NCBI GenBank assembly: GCA_016183775.1
Contig: JACPDY010000149.1
Coordinates: 1-56,158 of the forward strand
DNA: 56,158 bases
Origin: Bacteroidota bacterium
Lineage (GTDB): Bacteria; Bacteroidota; Bacteroidia; JABDFU01
Reading direction: 5' to 3'
Positions 44,580-53,586 of this stretch are shown piece by piece (the first letter of the stretch is position 1; the number at the start of each line of letters is the position of its first letter). A program made the translations under genes and the position numbers. The notes under the pieces are model-generated. The model did no database searches. It was not told the DNA's origin and worked only from the letters and a program-made list of their open reading frames with translations.

Positions 44580-44783
44580 GTTGATTAGAATTACAAAAAT
44601 TAATGAATTAGGGTTGTAAATATCGTAAAATATAACATATATCGGTCAATTGTCAGCGCTCAATTGTCATCAGAAGATATTTTAAAAACCACGACTATTT
44701 TGCAGGTATAATCGTCAGACTTCATTCATTATCGATAAACTATATAATGCAGATAAGCATTGTCTTGCCAATTCCTTTTCAGG

Positions 44784-44815
44784 TTTTGGTGAATGGTGGC
44801 AAAATTTTATCTTTA
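44784..44815 (+). promoter_or_regulatory. Bacteroidota-type promoter before the cytochrome gene
   Basis: TTTG (44785-44788) and TATCTTTA (44808-44815, one mismatch from TAnnTTTG) are separated by 19 bases. The ATG follows at 44833, leaving a leader of about 10 bases. Confidence 0.4.
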
Positions 44816-44832
44816 TCCCATAAATAATTTTT

Positions 44833-45171
44833 ATGAAAAAGACAACTCAAATTCTGATTGGTATTACGTGCGGTATAATACTTATTATTTCCTGTAAAAC
44901 AACAAAAACGGCCAGCACAACTCCTGTTGTGGCGGCAACATTCAAAACCTCTGTAAAAAAGATACTTGATCAAAGCTGTAATGGCTGCCACAATAATCCC
45001 GAAAAGAAAAAAGGCGATTTTACGACCTATGCCGGTGTTAAAGCCAAAATAGATAACGGTTCTTTTAAAGAACTGGTGTTTGAAAAGAAAACTATGCCTC
45101 CGAACGGAACATTATCTGCTGATGATTTCGCAAAGCTAAAGCAGTGGTTTGATTCGGGATCGCCGGAGTAA
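44833..45171 (+). CDS. Small cytochrome c lipoprotein
   Basis: A 112-residue protein. It has a lipobox signal (IILIISCKTTK) and a single heme-binding motif CNGCH (KKILDQSCNGCHNNPE), with MPP (KTMPPNGTLSADDFAKLKQWFDSG) as the likely axial Met region. This matches the short cytochrome c-like domain (PF13442-type) of many Bacteroidota. It would transfer electrons on the outer face of a membrane. Its partner is not in the window. It stands alone with a short leader and a candidate promoter. Confidence 0.8.
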   Translation: MKKTTQILIGITCGIILIISCKTTKTASTTPVVAATFKTSVKKILDQSCNGCHNNPEKKKGDFTTYAGVKAKIDNGSFKELVFEKKTMPPNGTLSADDFAKLKQWFDSGSPE

Positions 45172-45181
45172 ATGGTTGTCA

Positions 45182-45202
45182 GTGATCGGTGATCGGTAAT
45201 CA
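45182..45202. repeat. Heptad-period microrepeat after the cytochrome gene
   Basis: GTGATCG, GTGATCG and GTAATCA follow one another with 7-base period (45182-45202). It lies between two convergent genes. Confidence 0.5.
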
Positions 45203-45232
45203 GTTAGTACTATTAGCTGTTAACAAACATAT

Positions 45233-45886
45233 TCAATTAACCGGAAAGAATAACGGGTGCCGTTGATTATACTTGCGTAAATACAAAAAAGTTGATTCCC
45301 GTTTTTCTTTCTTCTTCAAGGCTTTATATTCAAGCAATAAAACGGAATCCGTCTGAAGAATACGTTCAAGATTTTCAACAGTAAAGTCGTGAATAGTTCC
45401 AGAACGTGTATCGAGCATAAATTGTCTTAACTCCTGTGAAACTGTTGTACCTGTTCCGATTCCTATACCTCCAAAACCAAATCCATAGCCCATGCCGCTT
45501 CCATACCGGGTAATGGTGGCTGTAAAATGACACAATGTACCTATCAGGGATATACGGCAAAAATCGTTCTCATAATAAATAAATATTCCATTGTTCTTTG
45601 AATAGCCCCACAGCTTTTCAGGAGCTGTAGATTGCTCGTTGCCTGCCGAATCAATATATTTAATTACTTTTTGGGAGGTCAATTGATGCATAAAATCAAT
45701 GTCATCCCGGTTCAGATCGGTAATGATCTTTGATTTGGGAACAGGTTGATTGCGGATGAAATTTTTAAAATCGAGATAAATACCTTCCGTAAATTCAAAA
45801 TCTTTTGAATATTCAACCACAGCTGTCTGCGCTTTTGATAGTAAGCAAAAAAGTGAAATAACCCATGTAAAAAACACATTTCTCAT
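45233..45886 (-). CDS. Secreted protein of unknown function
   Basis: A 217-residue protein with a signal peptide (MRNVFFTWVISLFCLLSKAQ). The body includes YSKDFEFTEGIYLDFKNFIRNQPVPKSKIITDLNRDDIDF, a glycine-rich loop (YGSGMGYGFGFGGIGIGTGTT) and a C-terminal basic helix (ALKKKEKRESTFLYLRKYNQRHPLFFPVN). No catalytic motif or named domain is recognised. Related proteins are common in Bacteroidota. The final residues HPLFFPVN resemble those of other uncharacterised proteins in the phylum. It is convergent with the cytochrome gene. Confidence 0.6.
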   Translation of the reverse strand: MRNVFFTWVISLFCLLSKAQTAVVEYSKDFEFTEGIYLDFKNFIRNQPVPKSKIITDLNRDDIDFMHQLTSQKVIKYIDSAGNEQSTAPEKLWGYSKNNGIFIYYENDFCRISLIGTLCHFTATITRYGSGMGYGFGFGGIGIGTGTTVSQELRQFMLDTRSGTIHDFTVENLERILQTDSVLLLEYKALKKKEKRESTFLYLRKYNQRHPLFFPVN

Positions 45887-45991
45887 ACTGTAAATATCCG
45901 AAAATTATTTGCTAAAAATCATACACTTTTAACTCATTTTGTATAACCTTTTATATTGTATATTCGTAGAACAAAATCTAAAACAACCATC

Positions 45992-48199
45992 ATGCGATTA
46001 AAACTATTATCTGTATCCTGTGCAGTTGTTCTTTTAACTGTTTCGTCATTTGCCCAGCAGACGGGCAGAATGAACTTCGACCTTGCACGGAAAGTAATGA
46101 ATCCATCCCTGCAAAATGAAGAGATTTCTGTTTTGGTAAAAGGTAATATAGATGGTTTGAGGTCGGTAATACGCGAATTGGCAGGTAAGTTCAATTATTC
46201 AGCCGGTGATATTGCCTCGGTAACCCTTTCAATTAAAAATATCGCATTATTGTCGCATTACGATTTTGTTAGCCGTATAGAAGCCTATGTTCCGCACGTT
46301 ACTCTGATGAGTGACAGTATGCGCATGAAAGCAAATGTAGACCAGGTTCATTCAGGACAAGCGCCGCTTCCGCAGGGATATGACGGATCAGGTGTTGTGG
46401 TTGGAATAATTGACAGTGGCACAGACTTTAATAATCCCGATTTTAAAGACAGCAATGGTAAAACCCGCATCAAATTTTTATGGGATCATACCAAAGCCAA
46501 TGCCTCAAACACTCCTCAGCCCTACAACTATGGGCAGGAGTGGGACAATACCAAAATTGATCTCGGGCAATGCACCCACGATGACGCGCCACACAGCGGA
46601 CATGGGACAGTATCATCAGGTATTGCCGCCGGAAACGGAAGTTCAAGTACAGGGAATAAATATAAAGGTGTGGCTCCAAATGCCGACCTTATAGTTGTTG
46701 CTTATAATTTCAATAACCCAAAACCTAACAGCATTGCTGACGCTGTTGATTATATTTACGCGAAAGCACAGCTACTGGGAAAGCCATGTGTGATCAACCT
46801 TAGTTTGGGTGATTATTATGGCTCTCATGACGGGAAAGATCTGCAGGCACAATTGATGAATAACCTGCTTACAGGCGCGAATGGAAGGGCAATGACAGCA
46901 TCATCGGGCAATGCAGGAGGAAAATACCTGCACCTTGGTTATTCAGCAAGCAGCACCGATACCAATTTTACATGGTTCAAACGAAATAACTCATTTCTTG
47001 GCGGCCCTATTGATATGGTGCTGTATGGTGAAAAGAACAGCTTTAAAAATATAAAGTTCAGTGTGGGTGCGGATAAAGTCACTCCTTATTATTCTTTCAG
47101 GGTACAAAAGCCATTTACTGATGTTACACAATACCCTATCCAGGTGCCACAAAGCAGCAGCCTTATGAATGGAACCAATAAACTGGGAACAGTATATACC
47201 TATGCTGATTCTGTTGGCGGAGTTTATTCAATGGAGTTTTATATTGAACCTGATTCAACAAGTTACAACTGGCGCTTATCAATTACAGGTTCAGGCAGAT
47301 TTGATCTTTGGGCATACGACCCCACAAGACCGGAAAGCACGGAAATGGAATATAGCACCCTGCCCTCTGTAAGTACATTTCCGCCTATTGCCAAATACAA
47401 ATTACCAGACACCCTACAAAACATATGCAGCAGTTTTCAATGTCTTGACAATGTAGTAACGGTGGGAAACTACAATAACAGGAGAACATATATGGGATAT
47501 AACAGCATATTGCAAATGCCTTATCCGGGGATCAAACCGGAATATATGGATATGAGCTCAAGCATTGGCCCGACCCGTGATGGCAGAATAAAACCCGACA
47601 TCGCGGCACCAGGTGCATTAACAATGACTTCAGGTGTTATGTCGATAATGACAGGCTGGCAAACCACCGCGCCGCAAAACCTCGCTGAAACCGGCGTAAA
47701 TGTACGCGCAGGCGGAACATCCGCTTCAGCTCCTGTCGTTGCGGGAATCGCGGCGCTTTACCTGCAAAAGAATCCAACGGCCTCTGCCATTGCGGTAAAA
47801 AATGCTATCCTCGCTTGTCCTACAGTTGATACCATCACTAAAAATCTGCCCAATAGTATTTGGGGCTACGGTAAAGTAAATGCATTCACAACTCTTGCAG
47901 GCTGCACAGTAGGAACGGCGAATAACATTTCAGGTTACAATGCAGGATTTGATATTTACCCTAACCCGTTTAATGATTATACAACTATTGCATATGACCT
48001 GAGTGCTGTCGGAAATTATTCAACGGCCCAAATAAGGATAAATGATGTTATTGGTAAACAATTGAATAACATTAGTTTAAATGACAAAATATCAACTATT
48101 ACTTTAAGTAAAGAATCGTTTCAGAATGGCTGCTATTTTTACAACCTGCTGGTCGATGGAAAAATTATCAGGTCGGGCAAATTAGTGGTGTTGGAGTAA
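45992..48199 (+). CDS. Subtilisin-like serine protease (S8), secreted by T9SS
   Basis: A 735-residue protein. I use the ATG at 45992 (MRLKLLSVSCAVVLLTVSSFAQQ), which gives a signal peptide; a TTG at 45956 would add 12 charged residues. The peptidase catalytic triad is seen: D141 (GIIDSGTDFNNPDF), H204 (HSGHGTVSSGIAAG) and S577 (GTSASAPVVAG). A long insertion of about 280 residues lies between the His and Ser regions. The C-terminus is a T9SS type A sorting domain (FDIYPNPFNDYTTIAY, ..CYFYNLLVDGKIIRSGKLVVLE). It is an extracellular protease, probably for protein breakdown or processing. The next gene overlaps its stop by one base. Confidence 0.92.
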   Translation: MRLKLLSVSCAVVLLTVSSFAQQTGRMNFDLARKVMNPSLQNEEISVLVKGNIDGLRSVIRELAGKFNYSAGDIASVTLSIKNIALLSHYDFVSRIEAYVPHVTLMSDSMRMKANVDQVHSGQAPLPQGYDGSGVVVGIIDSGTDFNNPDFKDSNGKTRIKFLWDHTKANASNTPQPYNYGQEWDNTKIDLGQCTHDDAPHSGHGTVSSGIAAGNGSSSTGNKYKGVAPNADLIVVAYNFNNPKPNSIADAVDYIYAKAQLLGKPCVINLSLGDYYGSHDGKDLQAQLMNNLLTGANGRAMTASSGNAGGKYLHLGYSASSTDTNFTWFKRNNSFLGGPIDMVLYGEKNSFKNIKFSVGADKVTPYYSFRVQKPFTDVTQYPIQVPQSSSLMNGTNKLGTVYTYADSVGGVYSMEFYIEPDSTSYNWRLSITGSGRFDLWAYDPTRPESTEMEYSTLPSVSTFPPIAKYKLPDTLQNICSSFQCLDNVVTVGNYNNRRTYMGYNSILQMPYPGIKPEYMDMSSSIGPTRDGRIKPDIAAPGALTMTSGVMSIMTGWQTTAPQNLAETGVNVRAGGTSASAPVVAGIAALYLQKNPTASAIAVKNAILACPTVDTITKNLPNSIWGYGKVNAFTTLAGCTVGTANNISGYNAGFDIYPNPFNDYTTIAYDLSAVGNYSTAQIRINDVIGKQLNNISLNDKISTITLSKESFQNGCYFYNLLVDGKIIRSGKLVVLE

Positions 48200-48474
48200 T
48201 GGTTAAAACAATTAATATCCTTGGGAATATATCAATCATCATTGGCCTGATAGCAGCTATTTTATGCGCTGTTCCTTTTGGTATATTCTATGCGATCACC
48301 ACCGGCTTCGTCGGATTTCTCTGCACTACAGTATACATCGGGCTAAATACACGACACCAGGTCAATACAAAAAAACTGAACCCGGGCATAATCGCCCTCC
48401 TGCTTAATTCAGTGCCCCTGCTTTACATTTTAATCGGGATAATTATAACCAAACTAAAGGGACATCCCCTATGA
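48199..48474 (+). CDS. Small membrane protein, 91 residues
   Basis: The start overlaps the stop of the protease gene (TAATG) and the end overlaps the next start by 4 bases, so it is probably co-translated. It has three hydrophobic segments: IIIGLIAAILCAVPFGIFYAI, GFVGFLCTTVYIGL and GIIALLLNSVPLLYILIGIIIT. No family is recognised. Its link to the prenyltransferase downstream is positional only. Confidence 0.7.
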   Translation: MVKTINILGNISIIIGLIAAILCAVPFGIFYAITTGFVGFLCTTVYIGLNTRHQVNTKKLNPGIIALLLNSVPLLYILIGIIITKLKGHPL

Positions 48475-49343
48475 ATGCAATAGCGCAAAGAACGATCGGG
48501 AAGTATCTTTCATTAATAAAATTCAGCCATACCATATTCGCTCTGCCATTCGCCATGATCGGTTTTTTTTTGGGTGTTGAGGCAGCAGGCACGGGCATTA
48601 ACTGGAAATTATTTATACTTGTGGCTCTGTGTATGGTATTTGCCCGCAGCGCGGCTATGGCCTTTAACCGTTATATCGACCGGAGGTTTGATGCAGCCAA
48701 CCAACGCACAAGCAATCGTGAAATTCCTGCCGGTGTTATAAGTCCTGCTTCGGCGATCTCTTTTGTTGTTTTAAATTGCATTTTATTTATTGGTACAACA
48801 TATTTCATCAACACAATATGTTTTGTCCTGTCACCTGTGGCCCTGGTTGTTGTGCTTGGCTATAGCTATACCAAACGGTTTACGGCTTTGTGCCATCTTG
48901 TTTTAGGCATCGGCTTATCCCTGGCTCCCATTGGCGCATATCTTGCGGTAACCGGCCAATTCGCTTTGCTTCCCCTGCTCTACTCCTTTACAGTTCTGTT
49001 CTGGGTCGGCGGCTTTGATGTGATATACGCCTTACAGGATGAACAGTTTGACCGCTCACAGGGCCTTAGATCGATCCCTGCAGCAATAGGTATTACAAAC
49101 GCTTTACGGCTTTCTGAATTATTTCATATTTTGTCAGCAGCGGCGATTGTATATGCAGGATCCATTGCCTCATTCGGACTCTTTTACTGGATAGGTGTTT
49201 TTATCTTTATCGGATTGTTAGTATATCAGCATACACTTGTTAAACCAAACAATCTGAGTAAAGTGAACATGGCATTTGCCACTACCAACGGTATTGCCAG
49301 TGTGTTGTTCTCCATATTTGTATTAATTGAATTGCTGAGCTGA
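48471..49343 (+). CDS. UbiA-like polyprenyltransferase (probable menaquinone-pathway MqnP/UbiA type)
   Basis: A 290-residue membrane protein with about eight hydrophobic segments. Its two Asp-rich motifs are complete: NRYIDRRFDAANQRT and DVIYALQDEQFDRSQGLRSIP, which bind the prenyl diphosphate with Mg2+. The second includes the YxxxDxxxD pattern of the 4-hydroxybenzoate / UbiA-other group. It attaches an isoprenoid chain to an aromatic acid. Since Bacteroidota make menaquinone, futalosine-pathway use (MqnP) is likely, but no mqn genes are near. Starts by a 4-base overlap with the small membrane gene. Confidence 0.85.
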   Translation: MNAIAQRTIGKYLSLIKFSHTIFALPFAMIGFFLGVEAAGTGINWKLFILVALCMVFARSAAMAFNRYIDRRFDAANQRTSNREIPAGVISPASAISFVVLNCILFIGTTYFINTICFVLSPVALVVVLGYSYTKRFTALCHLVLGIGLSLAPIGAYLAVTGQFALLPLLYSFTVLFWVGGFDVIYALQDEQFDRSQGLRSIPAAIGITNALRLSELFHILSAAAIVYAGSIASFGLFYWIGVFIFIGLLVYQHTLVKPNNLSKVNMAFATTNGIASVLFSIFVLIELLS

Positions 49344-49984
49344 TGCTAAAGAAATTATTACGTATATCCTTATTTACCGGCCTTGCAGCCATTCTGCTGG
49401 TTACTGTATGCAATATCTGGATCGTACAGCAAACCAAAAAGCAGATCTATTCGGAAATTGCCGCTATTCCTGAAAATGAAGTCGGCCTGGTACTTGGCAC
49501 AAGTAAGTATTTCGCGAATGGTTCCGGAAATTTGTTTTTCAAATACAGGATACAGGCAGCAGCGCAGCTTTTCAGGGCAGCCAAAATAAAACACATTATT
49601 GTGAGCGGCGATAATCATGTGCCTGAATACAACGAAGCGAAAGACATGAAAAAGGCTCTCCTTGCCGAAGGCATACCCGACAGCTGCATAACACTCGACT
49701 ATGCAGGCTTCCGGACACTTGACTCGGTAGTGCGCTGCAAAAAGGTTTTTGGACAAAACAAGTTTACCATTATATCGCAGGAGTTCCACAACCAGCGCGC
49801 CTTGTTCATTAGCCGGCATTATGATATTGAAGCTGTCGCTTTCAATGCGCAGGCCGTGTCCGAAGAACTATCGGTAAATACAATTTTCAGGGAATACTTT
49901 GCCAAGTTCAAGGCGGTACTGGATATATACATTCTTCACCAGGAACCTAAATTCCTCGGTGATCCTATAAAGATCAATCTCTGA
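49343..49984 (+). CDS. SanA/ElyC/YdcF family membrane protein
   Basis: A 213-residue protein with one N-terminal membrane segment (LLRISLFTGLAAILLVTVCNIWIV) and a DUF218 domain (VGLVLGTSKYF, KHIIVSGDNHVPEYNEAKDM, TISQEFHNQRALFISRHYDIEAVAFN). In E. coli SanA keeps out vancomycin at high temperature; the family is tied to cell envelope barrier or peptidoglycan precursor handling. The start overlaps the prenyltransferase stop by one base. Catalytic chemistry of DUF218 is not established. Confidence 0.88.
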   Translation: MLKKLLRISLFTGLAAILLVTVCNIWIVQQTKKQIYSEIAAIPENEVGLVLGTSKYFANGSGNLFFKYRIQAAAQLFRAAKIKHIIVSGDNHVPEYNEAKDMKKALLAEGIPDSCITLDYAGFRTLDSVVRCKKVFGQNKFTIISQEFHNQRALFISRHYDIEAVAFNAQAVSEELSVNTIFREYFAKFKAVLDIYILHQEPKFLGDPIKINL

Positions 49985-50009
49985 TATATACAACTATCTT
50001 AAAGTCGTA

Positions 50010-51023
50010 CTATTTCAGGTTCTGTTTAGTCAAAAATGTTTCCCTGAGATTTCTTATAAGTGTCTCTGACTCCAGGAAATTCAATGTTTGCTGGGCATCT
50101 GACATGGCCTCTTCTGGCTTTTCATGCATTTCATAAATGACACCGTCAGCACCGGCCATTACAGATGCAAGAGCCATTACACTTACATAATCACGCACTC
50201 CGATGCCGTGTGAAGGATCGGCGATCACAGGGAGATGAGTTTTCTCTTTCAAAACCGGAATTGCATTGAGGTCAAATGTGTTGCGGTACGCATTTTCATA
50301 AGTGCGGATACCACGCTCACAAAGCATCAGTTTTTCATTTCCATTTGAAAAAATATATTCGGCCGACTGGAGCAATTCATCGATCGTTCCGCTCATACCT
50401 CGCTTTATCAGAACAGCTTTATCAACCCGGCCCAGTTCATCAAGCAGATTGAAATTTTGTGAGTTACGCGCGCCAACCTGGTAAACATCAATATAATCAT
50501 ACATCTCCTCTATCTGACTTACCTGCATCACTTCCGTAATTATTTTAATTCCATTGGCCCTGCAAATTTTATGAAACATTTTTAATCCTTCCAGTCCAAG
50601 CCCGCGAAACGCATAAGGTGAACTTCTTGGTTTAAAAACACCTCCCCGCATGACTTTCACGCCATTCTCAACCAAATGCTTAACTATTTTCAATACCTGA
50701 TCTTCACTCTCAATTGAACATGGACCCGCCATAATAGCCAATTCCCCTTCTTTTATTACCACTTTATCCCCAAGATCGATCTCTGACGCGCTTACTTTCC
50801 ATTTCCGGCTGACCAATTTGTAAGACTCGCTTACACGGTGTACATCCTTAACTCCATCGAGTGAACCAATATCTCTTATATCAAATTCGTTCTTTCCTAT
50901 ACAGACGAGGTAATTTCCTTTTTGTGTTTTCACCTCGGTAGTTTTATAGCCAATGAAATTAACTTTTGAAAAAATATTTTCTTTTGTCTTTGGCTTTAAC
51001 TTTTCCTCTAATTGAATGATCAT
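50010..51023 (-). CDS. aroF: 3-deoxy-7-phosphoheptulonate synthase (DAHP synthase)
   Basis: A 337-residue type I beta enzyme like that of Thermotoga. A ferredoxin-like N-terminal regulatory domain (about 1-75) precedes a TIM barrel with MAGPCSIESEDQ, MRGGVFKPRSSPYAFRGLG, ITEVMQ, YVQVGARNSQNF-type region (VYQVGARNSQNFNLLDELG), VLIKRGMSGTIDELLQSAEYI, CERGIRTYENAYRNTFDL and IADPSHGIG. It condenses PEP with erythrose 4-phosphate, the first step to aromatic amino acids. The N-terminal domain is the site of Tyr/Phe feedback in relatives. It overlaps trpA by 4 bases (ATGA), so it is expressed as the tail of the trp operon and supplies chorismate precursors. Confidence 0.94.
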   Translation of the reverse strand: MIIQLEEKLKPKTKENIFSKVNFIGYKTTEVKTQKGNYLVCIGKNEFDIRDIGSLDGVKDVHRVSESYKLVSRKWKVSASEIDLGDKVVIKEGELAIMAGPCSIESEDQVLKIVKHLVENGVKVMRGGVFKPRSSPYAFRGLGLEGLKMFHKICRANGIKIITEVMQVSQIEEMYDYIDVYQVGARNSQNFNLLDELGRVDKAVLIKRGMSGTIDELLQSAEYIFSNGNEKLMLCERGIRTYENAYRNTFDLNAIPVLKEKTHLPVIADPSHGIGVRDYVSVMALASVMAGADGVIYEMHEKPEEAMSDAQQTLNFLESETLIRNLRETFLTKQNLK

Positions 51024-51798
51024 TTTATTGATTTTATAAAATTTGAAATGTCGGTTTTCAAGTCTGTATCCTTCTCCAAAGCTTTAATAAATCCGCTGCC
51101 AATGATCGCTCCATTAGCAAACTCACAGGCTTTCGCAAAGGAATTCCTGTCAGAAATGCCAAATCCTATCATTAAGGGGGTTTTAAGTTTCATCTCCTTT
51201 ATCCTTCTAAAGTAGTCTTCCTGTAAAGTGTTGATCCCGGATTTAACTCCTGTTGTACTGGAAGAAGAGACCATGTATATAAAACCATTCGAATGACTAT
51301 CAATAAGCCTTATTCGTTCATCTGATGTCTGTGGTGTAATAAGAAAAATATTCAGTATACCGTATTTATCAAATATAGACTTGTATTCATCGAGGTATTC
51401 CTGCAAGGGCATATCGGGAATGATCACTCCATCAATGCCACATTCTTTTGCTTCTTTGCAAAAGTTTTCAACGCCAAATTGAAGAATGGGATTTAAGTAA
51501 CCCATTAGCAAAGTTGGCAGTTGGCAGTTGGCAATGTTTTTAACTGTTCAAATAGTAATTTGAGTTTCATTCCATTCTTCAATGCCACTTCGCTGCTATG
51601 CTGAATAACCGGACCATCGGCAAGCGGATCGGAAAAAGGGATACCGACCTCTATCATATCCGCACCGGCCTTCCGGAGTTCATCAATCACAACAGCGGTA
51701 TCATTTAATTTCGGGAACCCAGCGGTGAAGTATACGGAAAGAATATTATTTTTCTTTTCACGGAATACTGTTTCAATACGATTTTTCATTGTGATCAT
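51020..51798 (-). pseudogene. trpA: Tryptophan synthase alpha subunit, frameshifted
   Basis: The gene is split. The N-terminal frame (51798 to 51505; [47 protein letters not shown]) ends in TANCQLC. The C-terminal frame (51511 to 51020, starting only at a [44 protein letters not shown]) lacks a proper start. Catalytic Glu and Asp sit in the first part and the phosphate-binding end in the second. Between K of FEQLK and the LMGYLNP core only 32 bases occur, one base short of a multiple of three. The cause is a run of three 7-base repeats (51512-51532). A change of one repeat unit would restore the frame. It may be a true lesion, a phase-variable state or a sequencing error. Confidence 0.9.
51512..51532. 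repeat. Three tandem 7-bp repeats at the trpA frameshift
   Basis: AGTTGGC occurs three times in a row (51512-51518, 51519-51525, 51526-51532), followed by AATG. It fills the site where the trpA frame breaks. Confidence 0.85.
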
Positions 51799-52973
51799 TG
51801 CATTTTTTCGATATAAGTTGCAAGGTCCTTATCACCCCTGCCTGATAAATTCACAACAACAATTTCATTCTTCTTTGCGTTAAGTTTTTCAAGATGCGCT
51901 AAAGCATGCGCGCTTTCAAGAGCAGGTATAATTCCTTCGAACTTACATAACAGAAATACCGCTTTCAGAGCTTCTTCATCTGTTGCATTAACAAAAGTGG
52001 CGCGGCCTGTCTCGAATAAATTAGCATGAATGGGCCCGACACCCGGATAATCAAGTCCGGCCGAAATACTATACGGTTCTGTGATTTGGCCATCTTCGGT
52101 TTGCATCAGCATTGTTTTGCTTCCATGAATGATACCCGGTTTCCCTAATACCATTGTAGCCGCGGAATGCCCGGAATGCACACCCTTACCTGCAGCTTCC
52201 ACCGCGATGAGCTTTACTTTTTCATTATCGAGGAAATGATAGAATGCGCCTGCCGCATTACTGCCGCCTCCTACACAGGCAATAACATAATCAGGGTGAT
52301 CTCTTTTTATCTTTTCAGTCAGCTGTATTTTTATTTCCTCACTGATCACACTCTGGAACCTCGCCACCATATCCGGGTATGGATGCGGCCCGACAACCGA
52401 ACCGATTATATAATGTGTATTTACCGGATTATTTATCCAATCGCGGATAGCTTCGTTAGTGGCATCCTTCAATGTTTTACTTCCACAGGTTGCAGGCACT
52501 ACCTTCGCGCCTAACAGTTTCATCCGTGCCACATTTGGTGCCTGACGCTGAATATCAACCTCTCCCATATATACGATACACTCAAGACCCATTAAGGCGC
52601 AAACAGTGGCTGTAGCTACACCATGCTGGCCGGCACCCGTTTCCGCAATAATCCTTGTCTTTCCCAGGCGTTTCGCCAAAAGAACCTGGCCGATAGTATT
52701 ATTGATCTTGTGTGCACCGGTATGATTCAGATCTTCACGCTTAAGGTATACATTGGTCTGGTAATGTTCCGATAAACGGGACGCTAAATATAACGGGGAT
52801 GGCCTTCCCACATAATCGCGTAAAAGATCTTTAAATTCTTTTTGAAAACTATCGGAATAAATTATTTTCAGATAATTTTCACGAAGTTCTTCTACGTTAG
52901 GTACAAGCATTTCCGGAATGTAAGCACCTCCGAAATTTCCATAATAACCTTTTTCGTTAACCTGATAGTTCAT
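51795..52973 (-). CDS. trpB: Tryptophan synthase beta subunit
   Basis: A 392-residue protein starting at the ATG at 52973 ([24 protein letters not shown]); a start at 53024 would overlap trpF further and add unmatched residues. PLP is bound by the Lys in [33 protein letters not shown] is the PLP phosphate loop, and [31 protein letters not shown] and [13 protein letters not shown] are other family marks. It makes tryptophan from indole and serine, and normally forms a tetramer with TrpA, whose gene here is frameshifted. It overlaps trpF by 17 bases and trpA by 4. Confidence 0.96.
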   Translation of the reverse strand: MNYQVNEKGYYGNFGGAYIPEMLVPNVEELRENYLKIIYSDSFQKEFKDLLRDYVGRPSPLYLASRLSEHYQTNVYLKREDLNHTGAHKINNTIGQVLLAKRLGKTRIIAETGAGQHGVATATVCALMGLECIVYMGEVDIQRQAPNVARMKLLGAKVVPATCGSKTLKDATNEAIRDWINNPVNTHYIIGSVVGPHPYPDMVARFQSVISEEIKIQLTEKIKRDHPDYVIACVGGGSNAAGAFYHFLDNEKVKLIAVEAAGKGVHSGHSAATMVLGKPGIIHGSKTMLMQTEDGQITEPYSISAGLDYPGVGPIHANLFETGRATFVNATDEEALKAVFLLCKFEGIIPALESAHALAHLEKLNAKKNEIVVVNLSGRGDKDLATYIEKMQ

Positions 52974-53580
52974 CTTTGAATTGTTCAATTTTGTTAATAT
53001 CCTTAAGGGCAATTTCGTTTTCAAACTTACTGTTCACATCCGCTCCATATAGTGTTGGTATTTGAGATTTGAGCTGTTTAATCTTCTCTACATCTTCCGG
53101 GCCAATCCCACCGCTTATGAAAAACGGTTTTTTGCCTTTGTACTTTTTAAGAATTTTCCAATCGAACTGAGTGCCTGTTCCGCCAAATTCCTTTGACTTC
53201 GCATCGAATAAATAATAATCACAGAACTCATCGTATTTTTTCAAAACTGAAAAGTCAAATTCCTCATCGATGCCAAATGACTTAATGATCTTTACGGATT
53301 TACTTACTTTCTCACAATAATCGGCCGTCTCCAGGCCATGTAACTGAACAAGATCCAGCTTATGCATTTTTACCTTCCTTAAAACATTTCCTGCTTCAGC
53401 ATTCACAAATACACCGATCTTTTTTACTGTGAGTGGAATCTTGGGCATTTCAAACTCATCACCAACAAATCTTCTTGATCGTTCATAAAAAATAAATCCG
53501 ATATAATCAGGAGCAAGCCTGGCCACATCTCGCACATTTCCCGGGTACTTCATTCCGCATACTTTCAACTTCAGTTTCAT
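52957..53580 (-). CDS. trpF: Phosphoribosylanthranilate isomerase
   Basis: A 207-residue TIM-barrel enzyme. The catalytic Cys is in [18 protein letters not shown], and the general acid Asp is in [37 protein letters not shown] and [17 protein letters not shown] are the substrate-phosphate loops. It performs the Amadori rearrangement of PRA to CdRP. It begins 6 bases after trpC. Confidence 0.94.
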   Translation of the reverse strand: MKLKLKVCGMKYPGNVRDVARLAPDYIGFIFYERSRRFVGDEFEMPKIPLTVKKIGVFVNAEAGNVLRKVKMHKLDLVQLHGLETADYCEKVSKSVKIIKSFGIDEEFDFSVLKKYDEFCDYYLFDAKSKEFGGTGTQFDWKILKKYKGKKPFFISGGIGPEDVEKIKQLKSQIPTLYGADVNSKFENEIALKDINKIEQFKDELSG

Positions 53581-53586
53581 AATTAT

